Source: Datura wrightii (taxonomy: Eukaryota > Streptophyta > Magnoliopsida > Solanales > Solanaceae). From it: DNA of 64,000 nt. The notes beneath the pieces are model-generated. The model was given only the letters and a program-made list of their open reading frames with translations, was not told where the DNA came from and searched no databases. This document shows positions 43,228-53,462 of the stretch, in pieces. The translations under genes and the position numbers were made by a program. The stretch's first letter is position 1. Each line of letters opens with the position of its first letter. The DNA lies in assembly GCA_035772735.1 (NCBI GenBank), contig JASDFA010000003.1, positions 56,664,501 to 56,728,500 of the forward strand, given 5' to 3'.

Positions 43228-44912
43228 TGTTACACCCCATAAGTTTCTAATTTTTAGATGACCTACTTGTATGTTGGTTAAGGGTTTTAGGGTGCAATAC
43301 GTGCGAGAAAAGGGCCCGGGGAGAGGTCGAACTAGCACGGAGTTGGGACGCGCGGGAGAGTGTGGCATGGACCCTCACAGGCACGTTGGGCGCCGTGGCA
43401 CACTCGACTATTAGCGCGTCGGGGTCCGTGCCATGGACCCTTGTCCACTTCCTCAAGTATATATATGTTCCACCCTTTGATTTCATATTCATTTCTATAT
43501 ATATAAACGGCCAAAGAAGCGAGGGTACGAAGAAAATAAGTTAAATTCATCCGTTTACACCGCAAAACGCTGCCCAAATTCAAATTAACTCCAAGTATCG
43601 AAGTATAAGCTGCAGGGAGCATTACTACGAAGTTAGTTTCGCAAAATCCGCCCGGCAAATCGTAACTCCACTGAGCTAAAGTTGTTGTAATTTCTCCAAA
43701 CTAGTTTTAAAACGATCACAGGCTTCAAGTAAGAATTTCTCCCTTCTGGACTTTCGAGAAATCACGAGTTTTCGACCGTGTTTCATCAAGTTGAAATATA
43801 GTTAATATTTATATAGAAAGTTATCATTTTCATCGAATTTAGTATTGGAATTAGCCTCATTCTTCTAATAATACGATTGCAATTGAGAAGAGCAGTTGAA
43901 TACAAGCTGAAACTCTCCAATTAATTAGTAATCGGCAAACGAGGTATGTAAGGCAGTTTCTTCCGGCAAGTTAGTTTCCTTAGAATGATAACTCAGTTTA
44001 AGTCCCAGTAAGAGTACTTGAAGCATGCCTATTATGATTGGTTGACCAGTGTGACCTTGGATAGCGGTATAGAGACTGAGGTGTACTCACCAGGGCTTAT
44101 GGCGGCCCCAGGTGGGTTATTTTGTGCTGGTTGTACCTTTCGGCTTATGGGGGCCAGGTAAGGTTTATGTTTACTTTAGTTATTGATAGTTAAATAGTAA
44201 GAAGATCCATTACTCAGGTATGATCTCTATTCCTTCATTTCAGTTATTCTCAGTTTTATCTCTTTACTTCAGTTATTTACAATTATCGTCTTACATATTC
44301 AGTACATATTGTACTGATGCCCTTTCTGGGGTGCTGCATTACTTTCCTGCCGGTATGGATAGAAGGGGAGTAGGTCCCTCGTAGCTTTCAGCCAGCATCA
44401 CCAGAGCAGTTAGCTCCTTTCTTCTGGAGCTTGTAGATAGAAGGTTTACTTCTTTTGATTTTATAGTTCATTGGTAGGTTGGGGCCTTGTCCCGACCGTC
44501 ATATTACTCCTAGAGGCTTGCTGATTGTTTATATTTCCCTGTGGTTAGCTGTTATTGGCCTTGTGGGGCCTATATGTGTTTTAGTTTATGTGTTGGCAGA
44601 GTGGGGCCTTGTTTAGCTGGCAGATTAGCGGCCTTGTCGGCCATAGTTTAGCTTAGTACTGGATTTACTTGTCGGCCCACATAGGATTTCCTATTATTGC
44701 CTGTTTCTGGTTAGCTATTTTCTTTTACAGGTGGTTATAAGGCCTTATCGGTCAGGGGCTGTGATTAAATCCGAGATATAGCCTGTTGTTTTCTTGAATT
44801 AAGAGTTAGTGTTAGCCCTGCACCAGAAGTGCTTAGGCTCAGTCCGCTCAGTCAGTTTAGATCCTAGTAGGGCACCAGGTGCCAGTCATGCCTCCCAAGG
44901 TGGAGCGTGACA
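43228..44912 (+). repeat. Element F 5' LTR (1685 bp, with deletion)
   Basis: TGTTACACC ... GAGCGTGACA. TATA box TATATATAT at 43458-43466. A predicted donor GAG|GTATGT is at 43943/43944. The CAGTAC hairpin with compensatory change is at 44300-44316. About 331 bp present in the 3' LTR (51031-51361) are missing at 44043/44044. The TTTCTCCCTTCTGG block is at about 43736-43763. Confidence 0.93.
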
Positions 44913-44916
44913 AACT

Positions 44917-44928
44917 TTTTATCACAGC
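44917..44928 (+). promoter_or_regulatory. Element F primer-binding site, decayed
   Basis: TTTTATCACAGC: three changes from TGGTATCAGAGC, in the correct place after the LTR end at 44912. Confidence 0.8.
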
Positions 44929-45124
44929 AGGTCGTATCCCAAGGAGTTTGCAAGACGTGTTAAGTAGAGTCTTGTCTATGGATGTGTTGTGCACCATATT
45001 ATATAGGCAGGAGGCTACGAGGCATGATAAGATGGTTACTCTTTCTTCTTATCTAGTCGTGCTATAGAGTTGTACAGTATAGGGTTGAGTCCCTAAGCTT
45101 ACCATATTCTTTTATCTACAGAGA

Positions 45125-46344
45125 AATGGCAGACCCGTGACACCCTACGACTGGTAGGAGATTGGATGTTGCAGCACGGGAAGGCACTACCAGGGTGCCT
45201 CAGTCAGAGTCAGCCCGATTTGAGGGCGATAGGGAGACTTCATCTTGGTTTTCCAGCACTCTCCACTATGCTAGGAGCCGCTCGGATTGGCAAATGCAAC
45301 GGCACCGCCTCCAGAAGTCTCTATACCAGTACCATCGGATCAGAAGCTTAGGAACGTTGTTGTTATGCTAGCTTAGATGATGGCTGCACAGTGCCAGCCA
45401 GTGGCACCCACAGTCGTAGAGCCCTCAGGAGGGCTTGGTAGTTTGTGGATCCGAGAGTTCCTAGCCTTGAGTCCCCTGCAGTTTACAGGGACGGATCAGG
45501 CGAAGGACCCTCAGGATTTCTTGGATCAGATGCAATGGATCTTCAGGGTAATGCATGCTACACCTACAGAGTCGGTTGAGTTAGCGGTATTCTAGTTATG
45601 GGATATCACAGACTGTGGTATGAGAGTTAGGAGAGGTTCCGAGGGAGAGATGTTTCTCCTCCAACTTGGCCAGCTTCTCAGAGGCTTTCCTGGACCACTA
45701 CCAACCATGAGAAATTCGACAGGCCTGGGTTGATCAGTTCCTCCATCTGGAGCAGGGGTCGATAAGTGTCCGGGAGTATGCTATGAGGTTCGACTCCTTG
45801 GCCCAATATGCACCAGCTTTTGTGGATACCATGCCGGCTAGGGTGCATCGGTTTATTATGGGGCTAAATCCAGAATATGTGGAGACCTGTATTATGGCTA
45901 CTTTGTGAGAGGACATGGATATTACCCGCGTTCAAGCTTTTGCTCAAAAAATTGAAGGGATCAGACAGTAGCAGCGGGAGATAAGGAGGGCAGATCAGGA
46001 GCAGCACCGCAGGGTCAGACCTAATGACATGTAGGCAGAGTCCCAGATTGGACCCAGGCCATGATTTTCAGGCAGACCACCCAGACCCCCACCCCCATAA
46101 CAGTAGCAGGGGAGCGTATCTGGTCGTCTGGGGCAGTCAAGACACCGCGAGAGCTCACGATCAGCAGGTTCACAGCATCAAAGAGAAGTGGAGTAGAGTA
46201 GATTCACCGTGCCCCTTTGCCCTATCTGCAGTCGATGTCACTCCGAGGTATGCAAGTATGGTTCCACAGCACGTTATACTTGTGGACAGGAGGGTCATCA
46301 GATGAGGGATTGCCCAGTCAAGGGTCAGAGTGATCGGGACTGAC
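45125..46344 (+). pseudogene. Element F gag, broken
   Basis: ATG at 45125 (MADP) is followed at once by TGA as codon 5. A TTTTATCTACAG acceptor-like signal ends at 45121. The gag domain is readable in pieces (FTGTDQAKDPQDFLDQMQWI at about 45483-45545, then VREYAMRFDSLAQYAP-type text). The zinc knuckle at about 46270-46315 reads RYTCGQEGHQMRDC: its first Cys is Arg, so the knuckle is incomplete. Stops occur throughout. Confidence 0.86.
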
Positions 46345-46462
46345 AGGATAGATCTTCAGTAGGTTCACGTGCCCTAGCATCTCTAGCAGGGCGTAGGCCC
46401 TCAGCTCCAGGCTGCAGAGGCCGAGGTAGACCAGGGGCATCTAGCTCAGGTACTGGTCCAGA

Positions 46463-47100
46463 TTGCACTTATTCCTTACCGGGACGACAGGAGTCAGAGT
46501 TATCACCAAATATGGTGACAGGTATGCTAGACATTTTCTCTCACTCTGTTTATGTATTGATAGATCTAGGATCCACCTTGTCTTATGTTACCCCATTGGT
46601 GGCTCAAAAGTTCGGTATTACGCCAGAATCGCTTCAGCGACCTTTTTTAGTGTCTACACCCATCGAGGACTCTATCATAGAAAACAGGGTCTACCAGGGA
46701 TGTACAGTAGAGGTTGCTGGTCGTCAGACTTTAGCAGAATTGATAGAACTAGAGATGATTGATTTTGATGCAATTATGGGTATGGATCGGCTGGCGCCAT
46801 GCTATGCCAATGTCGAATGTTGGACCAAGACGGTCCGATTCCACTTTCCAAGGGAGGTTGTACAGGAGTGGAAAGATAGTGCAGCCACGCCAAAAGGTAG
46901 GTTTATTTCCTATCTTCGGGTGAGAAAGTTGATAGCAAAAGGGTGTATTTATCATATTGTCAGAGTTCACTATGTCTACGCAGAATCTCTGATTCTTCAC
47001 TCCATTCTAGTAGTTAATGAATTTCCAGATGTATTCTTAGATGAACTACCTGGCATTCCCCCAGAACGGGAAATCAACTTTGCAATTGACTTATTACTAG
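46463..47100 (+). pseudogene. Element F protease and PR-RT linker
   Basis: Open from about 46512: MLDIFSHSVYVLIDLGSTLSYV with active-site triplet D-L-G, FLVSTPIEDS, and FDAIMGMDRLAPCYANVECW. Then the linker (GRFISYLRVRKLIAKGCIYH, NEFPDVFLDELPGIPPERE). This is the longest intact frame in F and runs into the first residues of RT before a TAG at 47217-47219. Confidence 0.85.
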
Positions 47101-47909
47101 GTACTCAGCCCATATCTATTCCTCCATACCGGATGGCTCCTGCTAAGCTTAGAGAACTGAAAAAACAGTTGAAAGATCTATTGGATAAGGGCTTCATCAG
47201 GTCGAGTACTTCACCGTAGGGGGCACCAGTTCTGTTTGTGAGAAAGAAGGATGGCTCCTTCCCTATGTGTATAGACTACAAGCAGCTGAATAAAGTCACT
47301 ATCAAGAATAAGTACCCGCTTCCTAGAATAGACAACTTTTTTGACCAGTTATAGGGGGAAAAGTATTTCTCAAAAATTGACTTAAGGTCAGGGTACCATC
47401 AGGTTCGGATTCGTGAGAGGGATATTCCAAAAACCGCTTTTAGGACTAGGTATGACCATTTTGAATTTCTAGTCATGTCCGTCGGGCTAACAAATGCTCC
47501 ATAAGTATTCATGGACTAGATGAACAACATTTTCAGGCAGTATCTAGACCTTTTTGTGATAGTATTTACTTACGATATTCTGGTATATTCCCGCTCAGAG
47601 GCAGATCACCAGGATCACCTACCAACAGTGCTCCAAACCCTCGGGAATCGCTAGCTGTATGTGAAGTTTTCTAAATGTGAATTTTGGATGAATTTAGTAG
47701 CCTTTTTGGGCTACATTGTGTTAGATGTTGGCATTCAGGTAGACTCACAGAAAATTGAAGCAGTGAAAACATGGCCTAGACCTACCACTCTGACTGAGGT
47801 ATGTAGTTTCCTCGGGTTAGCTGGGTATTACAGAAGGTTCGTGGAAGGATTTTCCACCTTAGCAGCACCTTTGACCAAGTTAACTCAAAAAGCATCTAAA
47901 TTTCACTAG
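47101..47909 (+). pseudogene. Element F reverse transcriptase, broken
   Basis: QPISIPPYRMAP, then stops near 47217 (Trp codon in D) and 47353 (Gln codon in D). FSKIDLRSGYHQVRIRERDI is present near 47370-47420. The catalytic box reads VFTYDILVYS: Tyr (47571-47573) replaces the first Asp of FIDD. The thumb/connection (FSKCEFWMNLVAFLGYIV, SFLGLAGYYRRFVEGFS) is open at 47661-47909. Confidence 0.87.
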
Positions 47910-48590
47910 ACTAAAGCATGTGAGCAGAGTTTTCAGAAATTGAAAAATAGGTTGACATCAGCACCAGTATTAGCCTTGCCAGAAGGATCAGAGGGTTATG
48001 TAGTATACTGCGATGCTTCAGGCGTCGGGTTAGGATGTGTTCTGATGCAGCATGGTAAACTAATTGCTTACGCTTCTAGGCAACTGAAGAAGCATGAAAA
48101 GAACTACCCAACCCATGACCTAGAATTAGCCGCGGTAATTCATGCCTTAAAAATATGGAGGCACTATCTATATGGTGTTCATGTAGATATCTTCACTGAT
48201 CATAAGAGTCTCGAGTACATTTTCACACAGAAAGAATTGAATCTACGGTAGCATCACTGGTTAGAGCTGTTGAAAGACTGATGTGAATATTTTGTACCAC
48301 CAAGGGAGAGCCAATGTTGTAGTAGAAGCCCTCAACCGTAAATCCATGGGGAGTTTAGTACACCTGAATCCAGGACAATGGGAACTGGCCTGAGAATTGC
48401 ATCAGTTAGCCAGTTTAGCCATCCTTATAGTAGATTCGAGAGACAGGGCAGTAGTAATTCAGAATACGGTAGTATCGCCATTAGTTTTGGAAGTGAAAGA
48501 ACTGCAGTACAAAGACCCTAACCTGGTCCAGTTCAGAGATGAGATTCAGTGAGGAGAATTTACAGATTTCTAGGTAACCGAAGATGGAGT
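47910..48590 (+). pseudogene. Element F RNase H, broken
   Basis: 47940-48251 is open: LTSAPVLALPEGSEG, VVYCDASGVGLGCVLMQHGK (catalytic Asp retained, unlike D), HDLELAAVIHALKIWRHYLYG and IFTDHKSLEYIF. Stops follow near 48249, and a frameshift near 48280 separates the KANVV segment and linker. Confidence 0.87.
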
Positions 48591-49330
48591 TTTGAGATAT
48601 AGGGATCGCCTTTGTGTTCCAAATGTAGTAGGACTTTGCCAGCAAATTATGGGCGAGGTGCATTATTCCCGTTTCTCTCTTTATCTGGGTTCAACAAAGA
48701 TGTATCATGATATAAAGGAGATTTATTGGTGGCCGAGAATGAAAAAGGAGACAGCAGAATTTATAGCTCAATGTCCTAATTGCCAACAGGTGAAAGCCGA
48801 ACATTAGAGACCCGACAGACTAACAAAGGAGATAGTAGTGCCTATGTGGAAATGGGAGGCAATTAATATGGATTTTGTGACAGGGTTACCTCGTACAATG
48901 AGTAAATTTGATTCCATATGGGTGATTGTTGACAGATTGATGAAATCAGCTCACTTTCTGCCAGTCGAACCACTTTCTCAACTGACTATACGGAGCATTA
49001 TATCAGGGAGGTAGTCAGATTACATGGTGTCCCAGTATCTATCATTTCTGACAGGGGAGCGCAATTTACAGCTAGGTTTTGGCAGTCCTTCCAGGGAGGT
49101 TCGGAAACCCAGGTTAATCTGAGTACGACATTCCACCCTCAGACAGATGGACAGGCGGAATGTATAATTCAGACGCTCGAGGATATGTTACGGGCGTGCG
49201 TGCTAGACTTCGGGGGCAGCTGGGAGGAACATTTACCCCTTATTGAATTTGCCTACAATAACAGTTACCATTCAACGATTCAGATGACGCCTTATGAGGC
49301 CTTATACGAGCCAAAATATAGGTCCCTAGT
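48591..49330 (+). pseudogene. Element F integrase, broken
   Basis: Zinc finger GEVHYSRFSLYLGSTKMYH...CPNCQQVKAEH: one conserved His (HPG in D) is Tyr. A stop follows at about 48806. Core: AINMDFVTGLPRT, a frameshift near 48970, then IISDRGAQFTARFWQSFQ, QTDGQAECIIQTLEDMLRAC and MTPYEALYEPKYRSLVGWFE. The DDE residues are all still visible. Confidence 0.86.
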
Positions 49331-49914
49331 TGGTTGGTTCGAGGTTGGAGAGACAGGGTTAATTGGGCTGGATATAATTCACCAATCAGAAGAGAAAGTA
49401 AATCTTATCATAGAATGTCTGCTGACAGCTCATAGCCGCCAGAAATCTTACGTTGATGTGCGACATAGAAATTTGGAGTTCAGTATAGGTGACTGGGTAT
49501 TTCTGAAAATCTCGCCAATGAAGAGAGTAATGAGGTTTGGTAAAAAGGATAAGCTCAGCCCGAGGTTTATTGGGTCGTATCCAGTACTCCGTAGAATAGG
49601 CCAGGTGGCATACGAGCTAGATTTTTCTTCAGGATTGGAATTTGTTCATCTAGTCTTCTGTGTGTCGATGCTATGAATGTCCATAGGGGATCCATCCCGA
49701 GTCGTGCCAATTTAGGATGTCCAAGTCACTAAGGAATTAGCCTATGAAGAGCTTCTAGTAGCTATATTAGATCGACAAGTTCGCAGGCAGAGGACTAAAG
49801 ATGTTGCCTCTGTTTAAGTACTATGGAAAAACAAGAACAAAGAGGAAATGACTTAGGAAGCTGATGATGACAAGAAATCCAGATATCCACATTTGTTCCA
49901 GACATAGCTAGGCT
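49331..49914 (+). pseudogene. Element F integrase C-terminus and chromodomain
   Basis: RNLEFSIGDWVFLKISPMKR, the GPY/F region with GSYPVLRRIGQVAYELDF (GPY reads GSY), VFCVSML, then stops near 49674. The chromodomain is readable to 49910 (YEELLVAILDRQVRRQRTKD, RYPHLFQT) with Trp and Gln codons turned into stops. Confidence 0.82.
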
Positions 49915-50146
49915 ATGCAGTTAAGGTACGTTTACGATTCAGTTTGTTCTGTAATATATGTTACATATATTGCTCAGCTAGATACAAGTTGTTCTGAAAC
50001 AGTTGGTATAGTGTTATGTGAAGTGCCTGTATTGGACATTTCTGGGTTTTAGGATTTTTGGATAGTCCATATTACAGGGGAAGATCTGCCGAAATTTTTC
50101 CATAATAAGTAGTTATAAGAGTAACATGCCTATAAGCTAAAGTAAA

Positions 50147-50183
50147 ACATTCGAGGACGAATGTTTCTAAGGGGGGGGGAGAA
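50147..50183 (+). promoter_or_regulatory. Element F pre-PPT hairpin and polypurine tract
   Basis: Hairpin ACATTCG-AGGA-CGAATGT at 50147-50164. PPT AAGGGGGGGGGAGAA at 50169-50183. Confidence 0.87.
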
Positions 50184-52259
50184 TGTTACACCCCGTAAGC
50201 TTCTAATGTTTAGACGGCCTACTCGTACATTGGTTAACGGTTTTAGGGTGCAATAGGTGCGAGAAAAGGGCCCAGGGAGAGGTCGAACGAGCACGGAGTC
50301 AAGACTGCGCGGGAGAAGGCTGGGCCAGCTGCCCAAAGGGGTAGCGTGGCACGGACCCTCCCTGGCGCGTTGGGCACCGTGGCACGCCCGACTATTGGTG
50401 CATTTTGGCGTCTGTGCCACGGACCCCTGTCCACTTCCTCAAGTATATATATGTTCCACCCTTTGATTTTATATTCATTTCTATATATATAAATGGCCAG
50501 AGAAGTGAGGGTATGAAGAAAATAAGTCAAATTCATCCGTTTATGCTACAAAACGCTGTTGGAATTCAAATTAACTCCGGGTATCGAAGTATAAGGCTGC
50601 AGGGAGCATTACTACGGATTTAGTTTCGCGAAATTCACCCGGCAAATTGCAACTCTGCCGAGCTAAAGTTGTTGGAATTTCTCCAAACTAGTGTCAATAC
50701 GATCACAGGCTTTAAGTAAGAATTTCTCCCTTCTGGACTTTCGAGAAATCACGAGTTTTCGACCGTGTTTCGTCAAGTTGAAATATAGTTAATATTTATA
50801 TATAAAGTTATCATTTTCATCGAATTTAGTACTGGAATTAGCCTCATTCTTCTAATAATACGATTGCAATTGAGAAGAGCAGTTGAATACAGCTGAAACT
50901 CTCCAATTAATTAGTAATCAGCAAACGAGGTATGTAAGGCAGTTTCTTCCGACAAGTTAGTTTCCTTAGAATGATAACTCAGTTTAAGTCCCAGTAAGAG
51001 TACTTGAAGCATGCCTATTATGATTGGTTGTTGTTATTAGATGAAACTCGTATTCCATGTTTAGTTTGGGATGGATTATGCCTATATAGCATTCATGACC
51101 ATCCCTAGGGTTATTAGCTGTGTCAATTCCCGCCAGGGGCGAGATGATGTCACTCTATGGAGCGGTATGCCATCCACCAGGGATGAAGAGGGGGTCTCAG
51201 GTCCTCATATGTTGTGGTTGGCTCTATACACCCCCGTCGAGCCTGGTGCCCGGGGTGCAGATATCAGGAGTCCATCGGACTCAGACACAGTTACAGTCAG
51301 GGGCTGAGCGGGCTCAGTTGTAGACCTAGGGGAGTGGTAGGACGGCTATAGCTATTAGTTGACCAGTGTGACCTTGGATAGGGGTATGTAGACTGAGGTA
51401 TACTTACCAGGGCTTATGGGGGGCCCAGGTGGGTTATTCTATGCTGGTTGTACCTTCCGGCTTATGGGGGCTAGGTAAGGTTTATGTTTGCTTTAGTTAT
51501 TGATAGTTAGATAGTAAGACGTTCTATTACTCAGGTATGATCTCTATTCTTTCATTTTAGTTATTCTCAGTTTTATCTCTTTACTTCAGTCATTTATAGT
51601 TATCGCCTTACATATTCAGTACTTATTGTATCGACGCCCTTTCTGGGGTGCTGCATTACTTTCCTGCAGGTACGAATAGACGGGGAGAAGGTCCCTCATA
51701 GCTTTCAGCCAACATCACCAGAGCAGTTAGCTCCTTTCATCCGGAGCTTGTAGATAGAAGGTTACTTCTTTTGATTGTATAGTTCATTGGTAGGTCGGAG
51801 CCCTGTCTCGACCATCATATTAATCCTAGAGGCTTGCAGATTGTTTCTATTTCCCTGTGGTTAGCTGTTATTGGCCGTGTGGGGCCTATATGTGTTTTAG
51901 CTTACGTGTTGGCCGTGTGTAGCCTTGTTTAGTTGGCCGATTAGCGGCCTTGTTGGCCATATATTAGCTTAGTATTGGATTTACTTTACAGTCAAAACTA
52001 GACATCATGGTGGCCTTGTCGGCGCGCATAGGATTCCCTATTATTGCCTGTTTCTAGTTAGCTGTTTTCTTTTACAGGTGGCAATAAGGCCTTGTCGGTC
52101 GGGGGCTGTGATTACAGCCGAGATATAGCCTATTGTTTTCTTGATTTAGGAGTTAGTGTTATCCCTGCACCAGAAGTGCTTAGGCTCAGTTAGCTCAGTC
52201 AGTTCAGATCCTAGTAGGGCACCAGGTGCAAGTCATGCCTCTCAAGGTGGGGCGTGACA
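50184..52259 (+). repeat. Element F 3' LTR (2076 bp)
   Basis: TGTTACACC ... GGCGTGACA. TATATATA at 50444-50451, preceded by an inverted repeat CCGTGGCAC (50377-50385) / GTGCCACGG (50414-50422), the counterpart of the B/D promoter inverted repeat but with different sequence. It keeps the 331 bp lost in the 5' LTR. Its CAGTAC hairpin is damaged on the right arm. Confidence 0.93.
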
Positions 52260-52264
52260 CATTC
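52260..52264. repeat. Target-site duplication of F, right copy
   Basis: CATTC, matching 43223-43227. Confidence 0.92.
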
Positions 52265-53167
52265 TCTGACACTTAGCTGATGATAACCCGACCTAAGATC
52301 TATCTTGGAGAAACAACTGGCTCCCTGAAGCTGATCGAAAAAATCATCAATCTTGGGTAAGGGATACCTATTCTTGATTGTGACCTTGTTCAGCTGACGG
52401 TAATCGCTGCACATTCTGAGGGTACCGTCTTTCTTTCGCACGAATAGTACTGGAGCACCCCAGGGAGAGATGTTGGTTCTGATAAAACCTTTATCAAGAA
52501 GGTGCTTTAGCTGATCCTTAACCTCATTAAGCTCAGCTGGAGCCATTTTGTAAGGAGGGATGGAGATGGGCTGAGTGTTAGTAAGAAGGTCTATGCCGAA
52601 GTCTATTTCCCTCTCAGGAGGGACTCCGGGAATATCTTCGGGAAACATGTTAGGGAACTCGCTGACAACTGGAATTAAATGGATAATTAGGGTCTCAGAG
52701 CTGGAATCTTTGACCCGAACTAGAAGATAAATACACCCTTTAGAAATAAGCTTTCTGGCCTTAAGGTAGGAAATAAATCGATCCTTAGGCACTGAACTAC
52801 AGCCCATCCACTCTAAAGCTGGCTCATTAGGGAACTGAAACCTGACGACCCTAGTTCTGCAGTCGACTGAGGCATAACCGGAGTGTAACCAATCCATGCC
52901 AAGAATGAGGTCAAAGTCAATCATGTCTAACTCTACAAGATCAGCTGGAATGACCTTATTCAAAATTGAGACTAGGCAGTTCCTATATACCCGGCTAGCT
53001 CTAACTAACTCACCAATTGGGGTGGAGACTGAGAATTGTTGTAAGAAGACTTCTGGACTAATATCAAACTGGACAGCTACATAGGGAGTCATGAATGATA
53101 ATGTGGCTCCTGTATCTAATAGGGAATACACGTCCAGATGGAAAAGGCGTAACATACGCGTGACCAC
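52265..53167 (-). pseudogene. Element E protease and reverse transcriptase N-terminal part
   Basis: About 300 codons are open on the minus strand. Protease has an intact D-T-G (VYSLLDTGATLSFMTPYVAV) and FSVSTPIGEL. DLILGMDWLHSGYASVDCRT and the linker (DRFISYLKARKLISKGCIYL, SEFPNMFPEDIPGVPPERE) follow. RT begins ISIPPYKMAP, GAPVLFVRKKDGTLRM, FSKIDLRSGYHQLSVRE. The frame then enters F's LTR, so RT is split by the insertion; the rest is at 42781-43222. Confidence 0.92.
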
Positions 53168-53462
53168 GTCAGGTTAGCTCTCCTGATCTTGACGAGAGGA
53201 CAAAGCATAAAAACGGTTTTGTCGCTGGCCGCCATCCATAGCTGACGTGTCATCCTGCTGAGCTGGTCGGCCTGTTGGAGCTGCCAAAACAGTGGATTGT
53301 GATCTCCCCCGTCCTGTTGACGGCATTCTTTGAGAAGATGACCATGCTGTCCACACCCAAAACAACCCTCTCAGTCATGAAGGAATTCTCCTGGATGGTT
53401 CTTGACACATTTAGGGAAAGATGGGTAGCTGTAGCAGTTGCTGGCACTATGACTCTAGGATT
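53168..53462 (-). pseudogene. Element E gag C-terminal end
   Basis: The minus strand encodes a CCHC zinc knuckle CFGCGQHGHLLKEC at about 53324-53363, followed by a Gly/Arg-rich segment and QQDDTSAMDGGQRQNRFYAL leading to the protease. The region upstream (53365-53462) is broken by a frame change, and G is inserted at 53463. Confidence 0.82.

Larger units (their letters stand above)
43228..52259 (+). mobile_element. Element F: Tekay/Del-type retrotransposon, full-length but decayed
   Basis: A plus-strand element with LTRs 43228-44912 (1685 bp) and 50184-52259 (2076 bp), PBS, gag, all pol domains, pre-PPT hairpin and PPT. CATTC duplications confirm the ends. It was inserted in E's RT. The 5' LTR is shorter mainly because of a 331-bp deletion. 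Coding parts are complete in order but contain many stops. Its LTR is a cousin of those of B and D. Confidence 0.94.
38197..53462 (-). mobile_element. Element E: Tekay/Del-type retrotransposon, carrying F and G
   Basis: Minus-strand element. In window order: 3' LTR 38197-40498, PPT, chromodomain, integrase, RNase H, RT (interrupted by F at 43228-52259), RT N-terminus, protease, gag C-terminus with zinc knuckle, then G from 53463. The rest of gag and the 5' LTR must lie beyond G, right of the window. Its protease keeps a DTG active site and its RT keeps FIDD, but there are several frameshifts elsewhere. Confidence 0.9.

Noticed and set aside
42823..43368. RT frame of E extending rightward past 43222
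   Set aside because: The first residues before ECDIPKIAF are translated F LTR; only the part left of 43222 belongs to E.
52211..52264. C-terminal tail of E's protease-RT frame
   Set aside because: The residues after SVREC come from F's LTR and the target site, not from RT.
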